Assembly: GCA_021323775.1 (NCBI GenBank)
Contig: JAJPKK010000284.1
Coordinates: forward strand, 1-45,334
DNA length: 45,334 nt
Reading direction: 5' to 3'
DNA from: Hyphomicrobiales bacterium
Lineage (GTDB): Bacteria > Pseudomonadota > Alphaproteobacteria > Rhizobiales > Xanthobacteraceae
Shown: in pieces, positions 34,823 to 41,992 of the stretch
Layout of the letters: every line of letters starts with the position of its first letter
How positions within the stretch are numbered: position 1 is the stretch's first letter
Program-made: the position numbers and the translations under genes
Notes under the pieces: generated by a model
Database searches by the model: none
Seen by the model: only the letters and a program-made list of their open reading frames with translations
What the model was told of the DNA's origin: nothing

Positions 34823-35725
34823 ATGTCGCGTCCATTGCCGCGGACATTCGAGGAGTTTGCCGTCTTTGCCGCGCCCGGCGTGTTTGTCGTGCTGTGGGCT
34901 TCGGGCTTCATCGGCGCAAAACTTGGGCTTGGCTATGCCGAGCCGCTGACTTTTCTGTCCGTGCGCATGGCGGCCGCGGTGCTCCTGCTGGCGCTGGTGA
35001 CGCTTTTGACGCGGCCGAAATGGCCGAGCCCGTGCGGGATTGCGCACAGCGCAATCGCCGGTGCGCTGATTCACGGCTGCTATCTCGGCGGCGTCTTTGT
35101 CGCCATCGAGCACGGGCTCTCCGCCGGCATGATCGCGCTGGTCGTCAGCCTGCAGCCGGTGCTCACTTCGACGCTCGCCAATCGCTGGCTCGGCGAAAAG
35201 GTGCGTGCCCTGCAGTGGCTCGGGCTCGCGCTCGGGATAGCCGGCGTCTATCTGATCGTGCGTGACAAGGCGACGACGGGCGGTGCGACACCGCTTGCCT
35301 GGGCGGCCGGCCTGCTGGCGCTGTCCGGCATCACCGTCGGCACGCTCTATCAGAAACGCTTCGGCGGCGGCATCGATTGGCGTCCCGGCCTGTGCATTCA
35401 ATATGGCGCGGCGCTCGCGATGTTCGCGCTCGGCGCCTTTGCCTTCGAGACGCGCCTCGTGCACTGGACGCCGCAATTCCTGTTCGCCATCGGTTGGCTG
35501 GTCCTGGTGCTCTCGTTCGGCGCGGTCTGGCTCTTGTATTATCTGATCCGTCGTGACGCGGCGACGCGCGTGGTCAGCCTGTTCTATCTCACGCCGCCGG
35601 TCACCGCGCTGATGGCCTTTGCGCTGTTCGACGAAGAACTTGCGCCGCGCGCGCTCATCGGCATGACGATCTGTGTCGCCGGCGTGTTCCTGGTGAACTG
35701 GAGGCCCAAATCCGCTGCACCTTGA
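34823..35725 (+). CDS. EamA/DMT family transporter
   Basis: A 300-residue, ten-helix drug/metabolite transporter with two EamA repeats. The first repeat has VVLWASGFIGAKLGLGYAEP and ends with GLALGIAGVYLIV; the second begins near TPLAWAAGLLALSGITVGTL and ends LIGMTICVAGVFLVNW. SLQPVLTSTLANRWLGEKV is the conserved helix-4 region. Such proteins export amino acids or metabolites from the cytoplasm. ATG 34823 opens just before the fold. Its last 70 bp overlap the antisense tail of the vapC relic. Confidence 0.88.
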   Translation: MSRPLPRTFEEFAVFAAPGVFVVLWASGFIGAKLGLGYAEPLTFLSVRMAAAVLLLALVTLLTRPKWPSPCGIAHSAIAGALIHGCYLGGVFVAIEHGLSAGMIALVVSLQPVLTSTLANRWLGEKVRALQWLGLALGIAGVYLIVRDKATTGGATPLAWAAGLLALSGITVGTLYQKRFGGGIDWRPGLCIQYGAALAMFALGAFAFETRLVHWTPQFLFAIGWLVLVLSFGAVWLLYYLIRRDAATRVVSLFYLTPPVTALMAFALFDEELAPRALIGMTICVAGVFLVNWRPKSAAP

Positions 35726-36103
35726 TTTTTTCCCTTCTTGCGACGGCAATTATGGTCTCCTCCACCGTAGCGAGCGTCGCATTCTCGTGCCCTGCCAACG
35801 CAAGGTAAAGGCAATCGCAGACGGAATGACGCAAGCGGATGGCAAGTTGGACAGCATTGTCGATCAACGGCTCAAACGAACAATTCCAGTGAGTTGCGAA
35901 ATGGCCGAGCGAAGCGCCGGTGCCGTGTCGCCGGGCTCGATCTCACGACGCAAACATTTCTTGCAAATCGCGTTGACGATCTCGGCAACACCGATCGAGG
36001 GCGCAATGAGTTCGGCACCGCGCCTGCGCAGCATGGCCGCGCTGTCTGAACCGGTTCGGGGATCGACATTGCGGACGAGAATATCGACCGTTTCGCGCTT
36101 CAT
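35655..36103 (-). pseudogene. vapC: Frameshifted VapC-like PIN-domain toxin
   Basis: Two frames together give one PIN-domain protein. The first (36103 to 35864) reads DILVRNVDPRTGSDSAAML, then AELIAPSIGVAEIVNAICKK and CLRREIEPGD; the second (from about 35885) reads EPLIDNAVQLAIRLRHSVCD, then CLYLALAGHENATLATVEET. They join at a single-base frameshift near 35870. Two acidic residues of the PIN site remain (E in AEIVNA, D in VCDCLYLA), but the usual VTAD motif has become ATVEE and the N-terminal VIDAS-type motif is degenerate. The reading runs into the EamA 3' end. No intact vapB antitoxin lies upstream, so this is a dead toxin gene. Confidence 0.75.
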
Positions 36104-36120
36104 GATATCATCATGATATC
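36104..36120. promoter_or_regulatory. 17-bp palindrome at the vapC relic start
   Basis: GATATCATCATGATATC has perfect 8-bp arms around a single central C and abuts the relic's start codon (36101-36103, minus strand). VapB-type antitoxins autoregulate by binding such palindromes, so this is probably the fossil operator, although a vapB reading between it and the SDR gene is gone. Confidence 0.5.
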
Positions 36121-36148
36121 GTCGATCGCGCTTGTTCTCGGGCCGACC

Positions 36149-36928
36149 TTACCGCCAGCCCCCGCCGCCGTTCACGTAGACCGTGTCGGCGGTCATGAAC
36201 GGGCAGGCGTCTGAGCACATGAACAGCACGAGCTCGCCGATCTCTTCGGGCCGGCCGAAGCGCTTCATCGGAATGTCCTCGAGGAAACGCTGCACGAGCT
36301 CTGGCGAAGACTGCGCGGCGGCCTGAAACGGCGTCTCGATCGGCCCCGGCGAGATCGACAGCGCGCGGATGCCCGCCGCGGCGTATTCGCGCGCCACGCC
36401 CATGGTCATCGATACGACAGCGCCCTTGGCCGCGGCATAATGCACCGAGGAGCCAGGCCCGCCGCGCCGATGCGCCATGCTCGCCATATTGACGATGACG
36501 CCGAGCCCGCTTTTCAGCATATGCGGCAGCACCGCCTGCATGGCATAGAACGTGCCGTTGACGTTGAGGTCGAATGTCTTCTGCATCAGTGCGTCGTCGA
36601 TCTCCAAAAATTTGGCGCGGCGGATCGCCGCGCCCGCTGAATTGAAGAGAAACTGCACGCTGCCAAAAGCGTCGATCGCGCGCTGCACCATGTCTGCCAC
36701 CTGGGCGCGCGAGGTGACATCGGTCTTCAGCGCCAGCGCCTGGCTGCCCGCCGCATTGACGGCAGCGCTGGTGTCGCGCAGGCCCGCCTCGTTAATGTCG
36801 GCGCAGACGACATTGGCGCCTTCGCGGGCAAAAATCTGCGCGGTAGCGCGGCCGATGCCGCTCGCCGCGCCGGTGATGATGATGGTCTTGCCGTGAAAAT
36901 AATCCGACGTCTTTGGCATGGCTGGCAT
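36149..36928 (-). CDS. Short-chain dehydrogenase/reductase (SDR)
   Basis: A 259-residue classical SDR. The cofactor motif TGAASGIG is near residue 20, followed by VVCADINEAGL with an aspartate at the adenine-ribose position, suggesting NAD(H). NSAGAA replaces the usual NNAG. The catalytic set is Asn (LNVNGTF), Ser in VNMASMAH, and YAAAK. SISPGPIETPF and the C-terminal YVNGGGGWR are typical of 3-oxoacyl-reductase-like SDRs. Start ATG 36928 sits very close to GGGGAGAG; ATG 36919 is an alternative. Isolated between unrelated genes, so the substrate is unknown. Confidence 0.92.
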   Translation of the reverse strand: MPAMPKTSDYFHGKTIIITGAASGIGRATAQIFAREGANVVCADINEAGLRDTSAAVNAAGSQALALKTDVTSRAQVADMVQRAIDAFGSVQFLFNSAGAAIRRAKFLEIDDALMQKTFDLNVNGTFYAMQAVLPHMLKSGLGVIVNMASMAHRRGGPGSSVHYAAAKGAVVSMTMGVAREYAAAGIRALSISPGPIETPFQAAAQSSPELVQRFLEDIPMKRFGRPEEIGELVLFMCSDACPFMTADTVYVNGGGGWR

Positions 36929-37081
36929 CTCTCCCCGCCGTCATTCCGTTTTGCGCATGTCGTCGGCGGCAGGCCGGTTGCGCCGTTCCGGACATGCGCC
37001 GAAAACCGGCGAAACTTTGTCACGCCGCGGCTACGCCGCGCAACTGCTGCCGTGCGGAGTAAGGATCAGCGGCCGGAGAGC

Positions 37082-38074
37082 TCAAGCGGCAAGGAGACGC
37101 GCCGACCGCAATTGCAGAAGCGCGGTCTCGGCGGCGATCGGCGCCACATGGGTCGCCGCGACAGCGCAAGTCTCTGCCGCGCGGACCACGGGATTGCGCA
37201 GATAAGGCGGCTTGTGACACCACAAATATTCAAAGATGTGGCCGCTCGATTTGTGCGCAAGCCGAATAGTCGAGCCTTCGATCGCAATGTCGAAGCTCGG
37301 CTCGCTGCCTTGGACCTTCAGATTCGGCGAGCGCAAGCCGAAGGTCGCATGCAGCACGCGGTCGACATCCTGCGACGTGAAGGGCTTGTGCAGGAAGGCG
37401 CAGGCGCCGGACTGAAAGGTCTCATCTTCAGTCGCTTTGTTGTGCTCAGAGGAGATCATCACGACTTTGAGCCACGGCTGCACGGCGAGCAGCCATTCCA
37501 GTGTGGTCGGGCCGCTCACCCCCGGCATGTTGCAATCGAGGAAAACCACATCGAACTGCATATCGTGACACAGCGCCAGCGCCGTTTGGCCGCCCGCCGC
37601 CTCGGTGATTTTGCAATTGAAGACGCTGCCGTTGACGATCTTGAGCACGATCTGCCGCACGGTCGAAGAATCGTCGACGACAAGCACCCTGGTCGGTGAG
37701 GTAATCCGGTCATAGGTCTTGATGATGGCAAGCGCGTCCGCCGCGGTGAATGGCTTGAACAGAAATTCGTAGGCACGCAGCTTGATGGCGACCTCGACCG
37801 CTTCTGCCGCCGGCGGGCTCGACATCAGAGTAACGAAGGTCTGGATGCCCTGCTTGCGCGCCGACCAGAAAGCCTCGGTTCCGGACAATTCCGGCATCTG
37901 CACGTCGATGAAGGCGAGGTCGACATTGGCCGCATTGAGCAGCGTCAGGCAATCGCGACCATTGTCGGTCAGGCTCAGGCGCAGCGGCAGTTTTGAGGCT
38001 CGTGCCGCCTCGGTGAGAATGTCCTGAGCAACGCTGGAATCGTCGGCGATGAGCATATTGATCGTACGGGGCAT
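37082..38074 (-). CDS. Tandem-receiver response regulator
   Basis: A 330-residue protein with two complete phosphoacceptor domains. REC1 (about 5-118) has ADD (10-12), phosphoacceptor Asp57 in AFIDVQMPE, and FKPFT lysine near 106. REC2 (about 130-245) has VVDDSS, the Asp in VFLDCNMPG and HKPFT. Both look active. The remaining 80 residues (FDIAIEGSTIRLAHKSSGHI onward, then Ala-rich) are not an output domain I recognise. It is divergent from a chemoreceptor, which suggests a chemotaxis or taxis-like signalling role, perhaps as phosphate sink or adaptor. No histidine kinase is adjacent. Confidence 0.88.
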   Translation of the reverse strand: MPRTINMLIADDSSVAQDILTEAARASKLPLRLSLTDNGRDCLTLLNAANVDLAFIDVQMPELSGTEAFWSARKQGIQTFVTLMSSPPAAEAVEVAIKLRAYEFLFKPFTAADALAIIKTYDRITSPTRVLVVDDSSTVRQIVLKIVNGSVFNCKITEAAGGQTALALCHDMQFDVVFLDCNMPGVSGPTTLEWLLAVQPWLKVVMISSEHNKATEDETFQSGACAFLHKPFTSQDVDRVLHATFGLRSPNLKVQGSEPSFDIAIEGSTIRLAHKSSGHIFEYLWCHKPPYLRNPVVRAAETCAVAATHVAPIAAETALLQLRSARLLAA

Positions 38075-38518
38075 TTTCCTTCCGTCCGTTCACAGCACGG
38101 TTGTCGCGGCAAAGACCCAGCCGCCGGCGCAGACCCGCTATTCCACGCGAGTCTGATTGCCGGCCGGCGAAAACGCCCCCGCAAAATCAAATCAAATGCA
38201 TCGCATCCACCGGGTCGCTCCAGCCGTGCGCCGAAAGCGTCGTGTGCACGCTGTCGTGAGCCGTCTGTTCGCCAGGGCGGTGATCGGCGGCTTCTTTTAC
38301 GTGATTGACCGCAGGCAGGCCGGCAAGAGGCGCGCAACAGGCTTTGGCCTTGAAGCGTCTGCTTGCGTGATTTTGCCGATCGGCGCGCCACCCGGCATGG
38401 CGTCGGTGCTTCCGCGTGGCGGACACGGGCCGGACAAGTGGCGAATTTTACGGCAAATTTACCAACCGAACTTATAGCATTTGCAGCGAATTGTCTCTTG
38501 CGTGGGGCTGCAACCATC
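38075..38518. other. 444-bp divergent region before the chemoreceptor
   Basis: No gene is recognised with confidence. On the minus strand about 38187-38330 reads as a plausible short peptide tail (NHVKEAADHRPGEQTAHDSV) without a start I trust. The last 90 bp before 38519 are AT-rich (ATTTTACGGCAAATTTACC) and probably contain the chemoreceptor promoter. Confidence 0.35.
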
Positions 38519-40789
38519 ATGCTCAACCGGTTCTCTGTCAGCGTTTTGCTAAAATCCGTCATCGCGGTCATGGGCGCCGCGATCATCATCATGCTGGCGT
38601 TGAGCGCTCGCGAATCATGGATGCAGCTCAGGACCGCCAATCGGATTTCCGACGTGGCGAATATTTCGGCTTACATGTTCACCGCGATGAACAGCTTGCG
38701 CGTCGACCGCGCCTCGACCGTGCGCGAGCTCATGGGCGATAAGCAGGTGATGAGCGCTTTGCTCAAGGACGCGCGTGACAAGGAGATGCCGGCCCTGAAT
38801 GCCTTGCTGCCGGTCTTGGCGGCGACCGACTTTGCGGATCGCGACCAGGCGATCGCCGACCTCGGCGGCAAGATCAAGCGGCTCGCCGAACTGCAACAGC
38901 AGACCGAGGCTGCGCTGACGCAGCCCAAGTCGGCGCGCCCGGCGGAGCTCGGCGAGGAATTCAGCAAGCTCTGCCTTGCCTTGATGGACGCGCTCGATAC
39001 GTGGGGCACGCGGCTTGTACGGCTGATCTCGCTGCAGGATCCCTATGTGGATCAGCTGCTCGAAATCAAGCAGCTCGCCTGGGTCATGCGCAACGCGGCC
39101 GGCGACATGTCGCTGTTGGTGTCGAACGGCGTCGCCGGCATTGCGCCGCCACCCGACGCGATGGTCGGCTATACCGGCAACAGCGCCAAATTCGATACCG
39201 CATGGGCCGCGGTCAACGACATCGCTTCGCGTCTGCCGCCGACGCCCGGGCTCGCGGCTGCCATCGACAAGGTCAAGCAGGACTTCCTGGGCAGCGGCTA
39301 TCCCGAGCGGCGGCTGAAGGCGCTCAAGCAGCTGATCGCCGGCGAGCCGACCGGCCTCACCGTCGATCAATGGTCGCCGATGTCGGTCGGCAAGCTGTCG
39401 CTGGTGCTCGGCGTCGCCACCGCGGCGCTGGAAGCCGCCAAGGCACAGGCCGCCGCGCAAGCGGCGACGGCGTGGAACAGTCTGCTTCTGCAATGCGGGC
39501 TCTTGATGGCCGCGCTCGCCTTGACCGCCGGCATGATGCTCGTGGTGACGCGGCATGTCACCGGTCCACTGCGCCGCATCCAGTCGGCTATGCTGAGACT
39601 TGCCGGCGGCGACTTCGATGTCGTGCTGCCAGGCCTGCATCGCAAGGACGAGATCGGCGCCGTGGCCAATGCGGTCGAGCGTTTCAAGGTGCTCGCGGTC
39701 GAGAAGGCGCGGCACGAGGCCGACGAAACCATGAAGCGGCAACAGGCCGAAGCGGATCGCGCGGCGCAGGCGGCGCGCGCCGAGGCCGATGCGCAGGCCA
39801 GGGCGGCGGCCGAGCGCGCCAAGGTTTCGGAGGAGCAGGCCCGCGCCTTCCATGCGCTCGGCGCCGCGCTCGGCCGGCTTGCCGACGGCGATTTCACCAT
39901 TCGCCTCGACGATATTCCCGACGCCTATCGGCAGATCAGAGACGACTTCAATCTCGCGATCGGTCGCCTGCATGAGACGATCCAGGCGGTCGCGGATTCG
40001 ACCCGCGAAGTCGCCAATGCGGCGAGCGAAATCTCGACCGCGACCACCGATCTGTCGCAACGCGTCGAGGAGCAGGCGGCGAGTCTCGCCGAAACCTCCG
40101 CCTCGATGGAGCAGATTTCCGCAACCGTTCAGACCAATGCCAAGAATGCGCAGCAGGCCAACGAGCTGACCAATGCGACCCGCGGCGTGGCCGATCGCGG
40201 CGGCAAGGTGGTCGCCGAGGCGGTCACCGCAATGTCGCGGATCGAGGAATCTTCGCGCCAGATCTCCGACATCATTACGGTGATTGACGAGATCGCGCGG
40301 CAGACCAACCTTCTGGCGCTCAATGCCGCGGTCGAAGCCGCGCGCGCCGGCGATGCCGGCCGCGGCTTCGCGGTGGTCGCCTCGGAAGTGCGCAGCCTCG
40401 CGCAGCGCTCTTCGGAGGCCGCCAAGAACATCACCGATCTGATCGCCAAGAGCTCCGACCGCGTGCAGGAGGGTGTCGGCCTCGTCAACCGCGCCGGCAC
40501 GGCACTCAGCGAGATCGTCGATTCGATCAAGCAGGTCGCCGATATCGTCGCCAATATCGCCACTGCCAGCGCCGAGCAGTCAACCGGCCTCGAGCAGATC
40601 AACAAGGCGCTGGCGCAAATGGACGACGTCACCCAGCAGAATTCGGCGCTGGTCGAAGAAAACAGCGCGACCGCCAAGACGCTCGAACAGCAGTCGCGCG
40701 CGATGCAGGAGCGCATCGCCTCGTTCAAGCTCGACGACGAGCCTGTGCCGAGCGGAGCGAAAATGCGTCCCGCCGCGCACGCGGCGTAA
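38519..40789 (+). CDS. Methyl-accepting chemotaxis protein
   Basis: A 756-residue transmembrane chemoreceptor. TM1 is about 7-28; the periplasmic sensor of about 290 residues is largely helical ([17 protein letters not shown] near its start) and of no type I can name; TM2 is about 321-342 ([20 protein letters not shown]). A HAMP domain follows (about 343-394), then a coiled linker rich in Ala/Glu and a second HAMP-like unit (about 437-489, [20 protein letters not shown]). The signalling tip is [20 protein letters not shown] with [16 protein letters not shown]. It should cluster with CheA/CheW. ATG 38519 is used because the upstream extension has no coding character. No C-terminal CheR pentapeptide is seen. 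Confidence 0.93.
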   Translation: MLNRFSVSVLLKSVIAVMGAAIIIMLALSARESWMQLRTANRISDVANISAYMFTAMNSLRVDRASTVRELMGDKQVMSALLKDARDKEMPALNALLPVLAATDFADRDQAIADLGGKIKRLAELQQQTEAALTQPKSARPAELGEEFSKLCLALMDALDTWGTRLVRLISLQDPYVDQLLEIKQLAWVMRNAAGDMSLLVSNGVAGIAPPPDAMVGYTGNSAKFDTAWAAVNDIASRLPPTPGLAAAIDKVKQDFLGSGYPERRLKALKQLIAGEPTGLTVDQWSPMSVGKLSLVLGVATAALEAAKAQAAAQAATAWNSLLLQCGLLMAALALTAGMMLVVTRHVTGPLRRIQSAMLRLAGGDFDVVLPGLHRKDEIGAVANAVERFKVLAVEKARHEADETMKRQQAEADRAAQAARAEADAQARAAAERAKVSEEQARAFHALGAALGRLADGDFTIRLDDIPDAYRQIRDDFNLAIGRLHETIQAVADSTREVANAASEISTATTDLSQRVEEQAASLAETSASMEQISATVQTNAKNAQQANELTNATRGVADRGGKVVAEAVTAMSRIEESSRQISDIITVIDEIARQTNLLALNAAVEAARAGDAGRGFAVVASEVRSLAQRSSEAAKNITDLIAKSSDRVQEGVGLVNRAGTALSEIVDSIKQVADIVANIATASAEQSTGLEQINKALAQMDDVTQQNSALVEENSATAKTLEQQSRAMQERIASFKLDDEPVPSGAKMRPAAHAA

Positions 40790-40808
40790 GGATGCGGCCG
40801 ACTTCGTC

Positions 40809-40905
40809 GCCCGGACGGGCTCGACGCGCAGCGCCGAGCCTCAAGGGTGTCAGCCGCAACGCCTCAGCGACATCCTTCGAGGGCCGCTTCCCAGCCACCT
40901 CAGGA
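40809..40905. repeat. Degenerate intergenic palindromic element
   Basis: The stretch carries CCTCAAGGGTGT, CATCCTTCGAGGGCCGC and CCACCTCAGGAGGAT strings, matching in part the ends and core of the element at 30757-30870 in opposite arrangement. It fills the gap after the chemoreceptor gene. Confidence 0.4.
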
Positions 40906-40979
40906 GGATAACTCTCTTTGTTTCCACCCCGGCTCTCAACCTCATCACTTGTGAGGATAATGGATTTCATAGTGCCGCC

Positions 40980-41279
40980 TCAGCCGGGGCTGTGCGATGC
41001 GCTCCGCGGCGCGTTCGGCGTTGGTGCCCCGGACGTGCCGCCGCCGGCCGCTGCAGCGGGAGGCGGGTTGGACGCCGCGCCGGAATTGAGGCCATAGAGC
41101 ACAACGCCGAGAATGATGATGATGATAACGGCCAGCAGGGTCAGTCCGCTCGGGCTGACACGGCTCGTCGTCGCTTGCAGCAAAGGGTCGGGTTGCGGTG
41201 CCTCACCGCGTCCCGCTGTTTCGGGCGACATTTGTCCGCGCTCGACCGCATCGCGCTCTGCAGCGGATTGCTCGGCCAT
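40980..41279 (-). CDS. Small single-TM protein with Gly/Ala/Pro-rich tail
   Basis: A 99-residue protein: acidic cytoplasmic N terminus (MAEQSAAERDAVERGQMSPE), one very hydrophobic helix (about 60-78, LTLLAVIIIIILGVVLYGL), and a Pro/Ala/Gly/Ser tail outside. No family name is known to me. Start ATG 41279 is preferred over an upstream one at 41321 because it opens with the conserved-looking acidic segment. It has the same architecture as the next gene upstream on this strand, and both are divergent from the WD40 gene. Confidence 0.6.
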   Translation of the reverse strand: MAEQSAAERDAVERGQMSPETAGRGEAPQPDPLLQATTSRVSPSGLTLLAVIIIIILGVVLYGLNSGAASNPPPAAAAGGGTSGAPTPNAPRSASHSPG

Positions 41280-41486
41280 GATCGTGCCCCTGCTTGCCTC
41301 GCGAAAGACACCTGCTGCCAATAACCAAACAAGTCGCGGCGCAATTGCCCGGTTCCGCGCTGCCTCGGCGGCAATGCCGGCGCCAAATGGTCGGCGGCGC
41401 CGGCAGACAGAGCGACACCCGCATACAGCCCCGGCGGCAAGCGCCGAGGCTATATCGACGTGTAACGGGACGCTGTGATCGAGCGG

Positions 41487-41810
41487 TTAATGGCCGGTGC
41501 TCGGCTCGGTCGGCGCAGGCGCGCTATTCGGCGCCGGCCGCGCCGGATTGGCCGGCGTCGACGGCGCAGGCGTGCCGGACGGCGGAGCCATGCGCGTCGC
41601 CGCAGGCGTATTCGAGGCCACATTGGCTCCGTCCTGCCCCGGCTGATGCGACATGCCGAAGGCCACGGCGAGAATGACCACAACGAAAACGGCGGCCGCA
41701 ATCCAGCCCCAGACTGCATTCGCCGCACGAGCGTCGGGATCCGTATAGGCGTCACGCCGATATGGATCATCCGGGTTGCGGAACTCCGAACCGCTGGTCC
41801 AATCAGACAT
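41487..41810 (-). CDS. Small single-TM protein with Pro/Ala-rich tail
   Basis: A 107-residue protein: hydrophilic N terminus (MSDWTSGSEFRNPDDPYRRD), a membrane helix (about 33-54, VWGWIAAAVFVVVILAVAFG), then a low-complexity Pro/Ala/Thr/Ser tail. Start ATG 41810 follows GGAGACCCTTC. It matches the layout of the downstream 99-residue protein. The role is unknown; such proteins recur as conserved hypotheticals in this lineage. Confidence 0.65.
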   Translation of the reverse strand: MSDWTSGSEFRNPDDPYRRDAYTDPDARAANAVWGWIAAAVFVVVILAVAFGMSHQPGQDGANVASNTPAATRMAPPSGTPAPSTPANPARPAPNSAPAPTEPSTGH

Positions 41811-41873
41811 GAAGGGTCTCCGTCCTTCGTGGTGCTGGACGATAACAGAGTTCCAAAGAGCGCCGTTCCCGCA

Positions 41874-41891
41874 GGGCCGGAATACCGGCCC
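41874..41891. repeat. 7-bp perfect hairpin in the divergent region
   Basis: GGGCCGG (41874-41880), loop AATA, CCGGCCC (41885-41891). It lies between the divergent starts at 41810 and 41993, and about 30 bp upstream of the TATAAT box, so it may be a regulator site rather than a terminator. Confidence 0.45.
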
Positions 41892-41897
41892 GGCAAG

Positions 41898-41928
41898 CCG
41901 ACATGGAACTCCGGGCATCCCCTATAAT
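41898..41928 (+). promoter_or_regulatory. Candidate promoter of the WD40 gene
   Basis: A perfect TATAAT occurs at 41923-41928 in otherwise GC-rich sequence, about 65 bp upstream of the ATG at 41993. The best -35 match is CCGACA at 41898-41903 with a 19-bp spacer, which is weak and long. The hairpin at 41874-41891 sits just upstream. Confidence 0.35.
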
Positions 41929-41992
41929 GGGCAGACCGCAGCTTGGCCGGACGCCTCCCTGTCCGCGCGTGAGCGTGAGCGGCCGGACCGGG

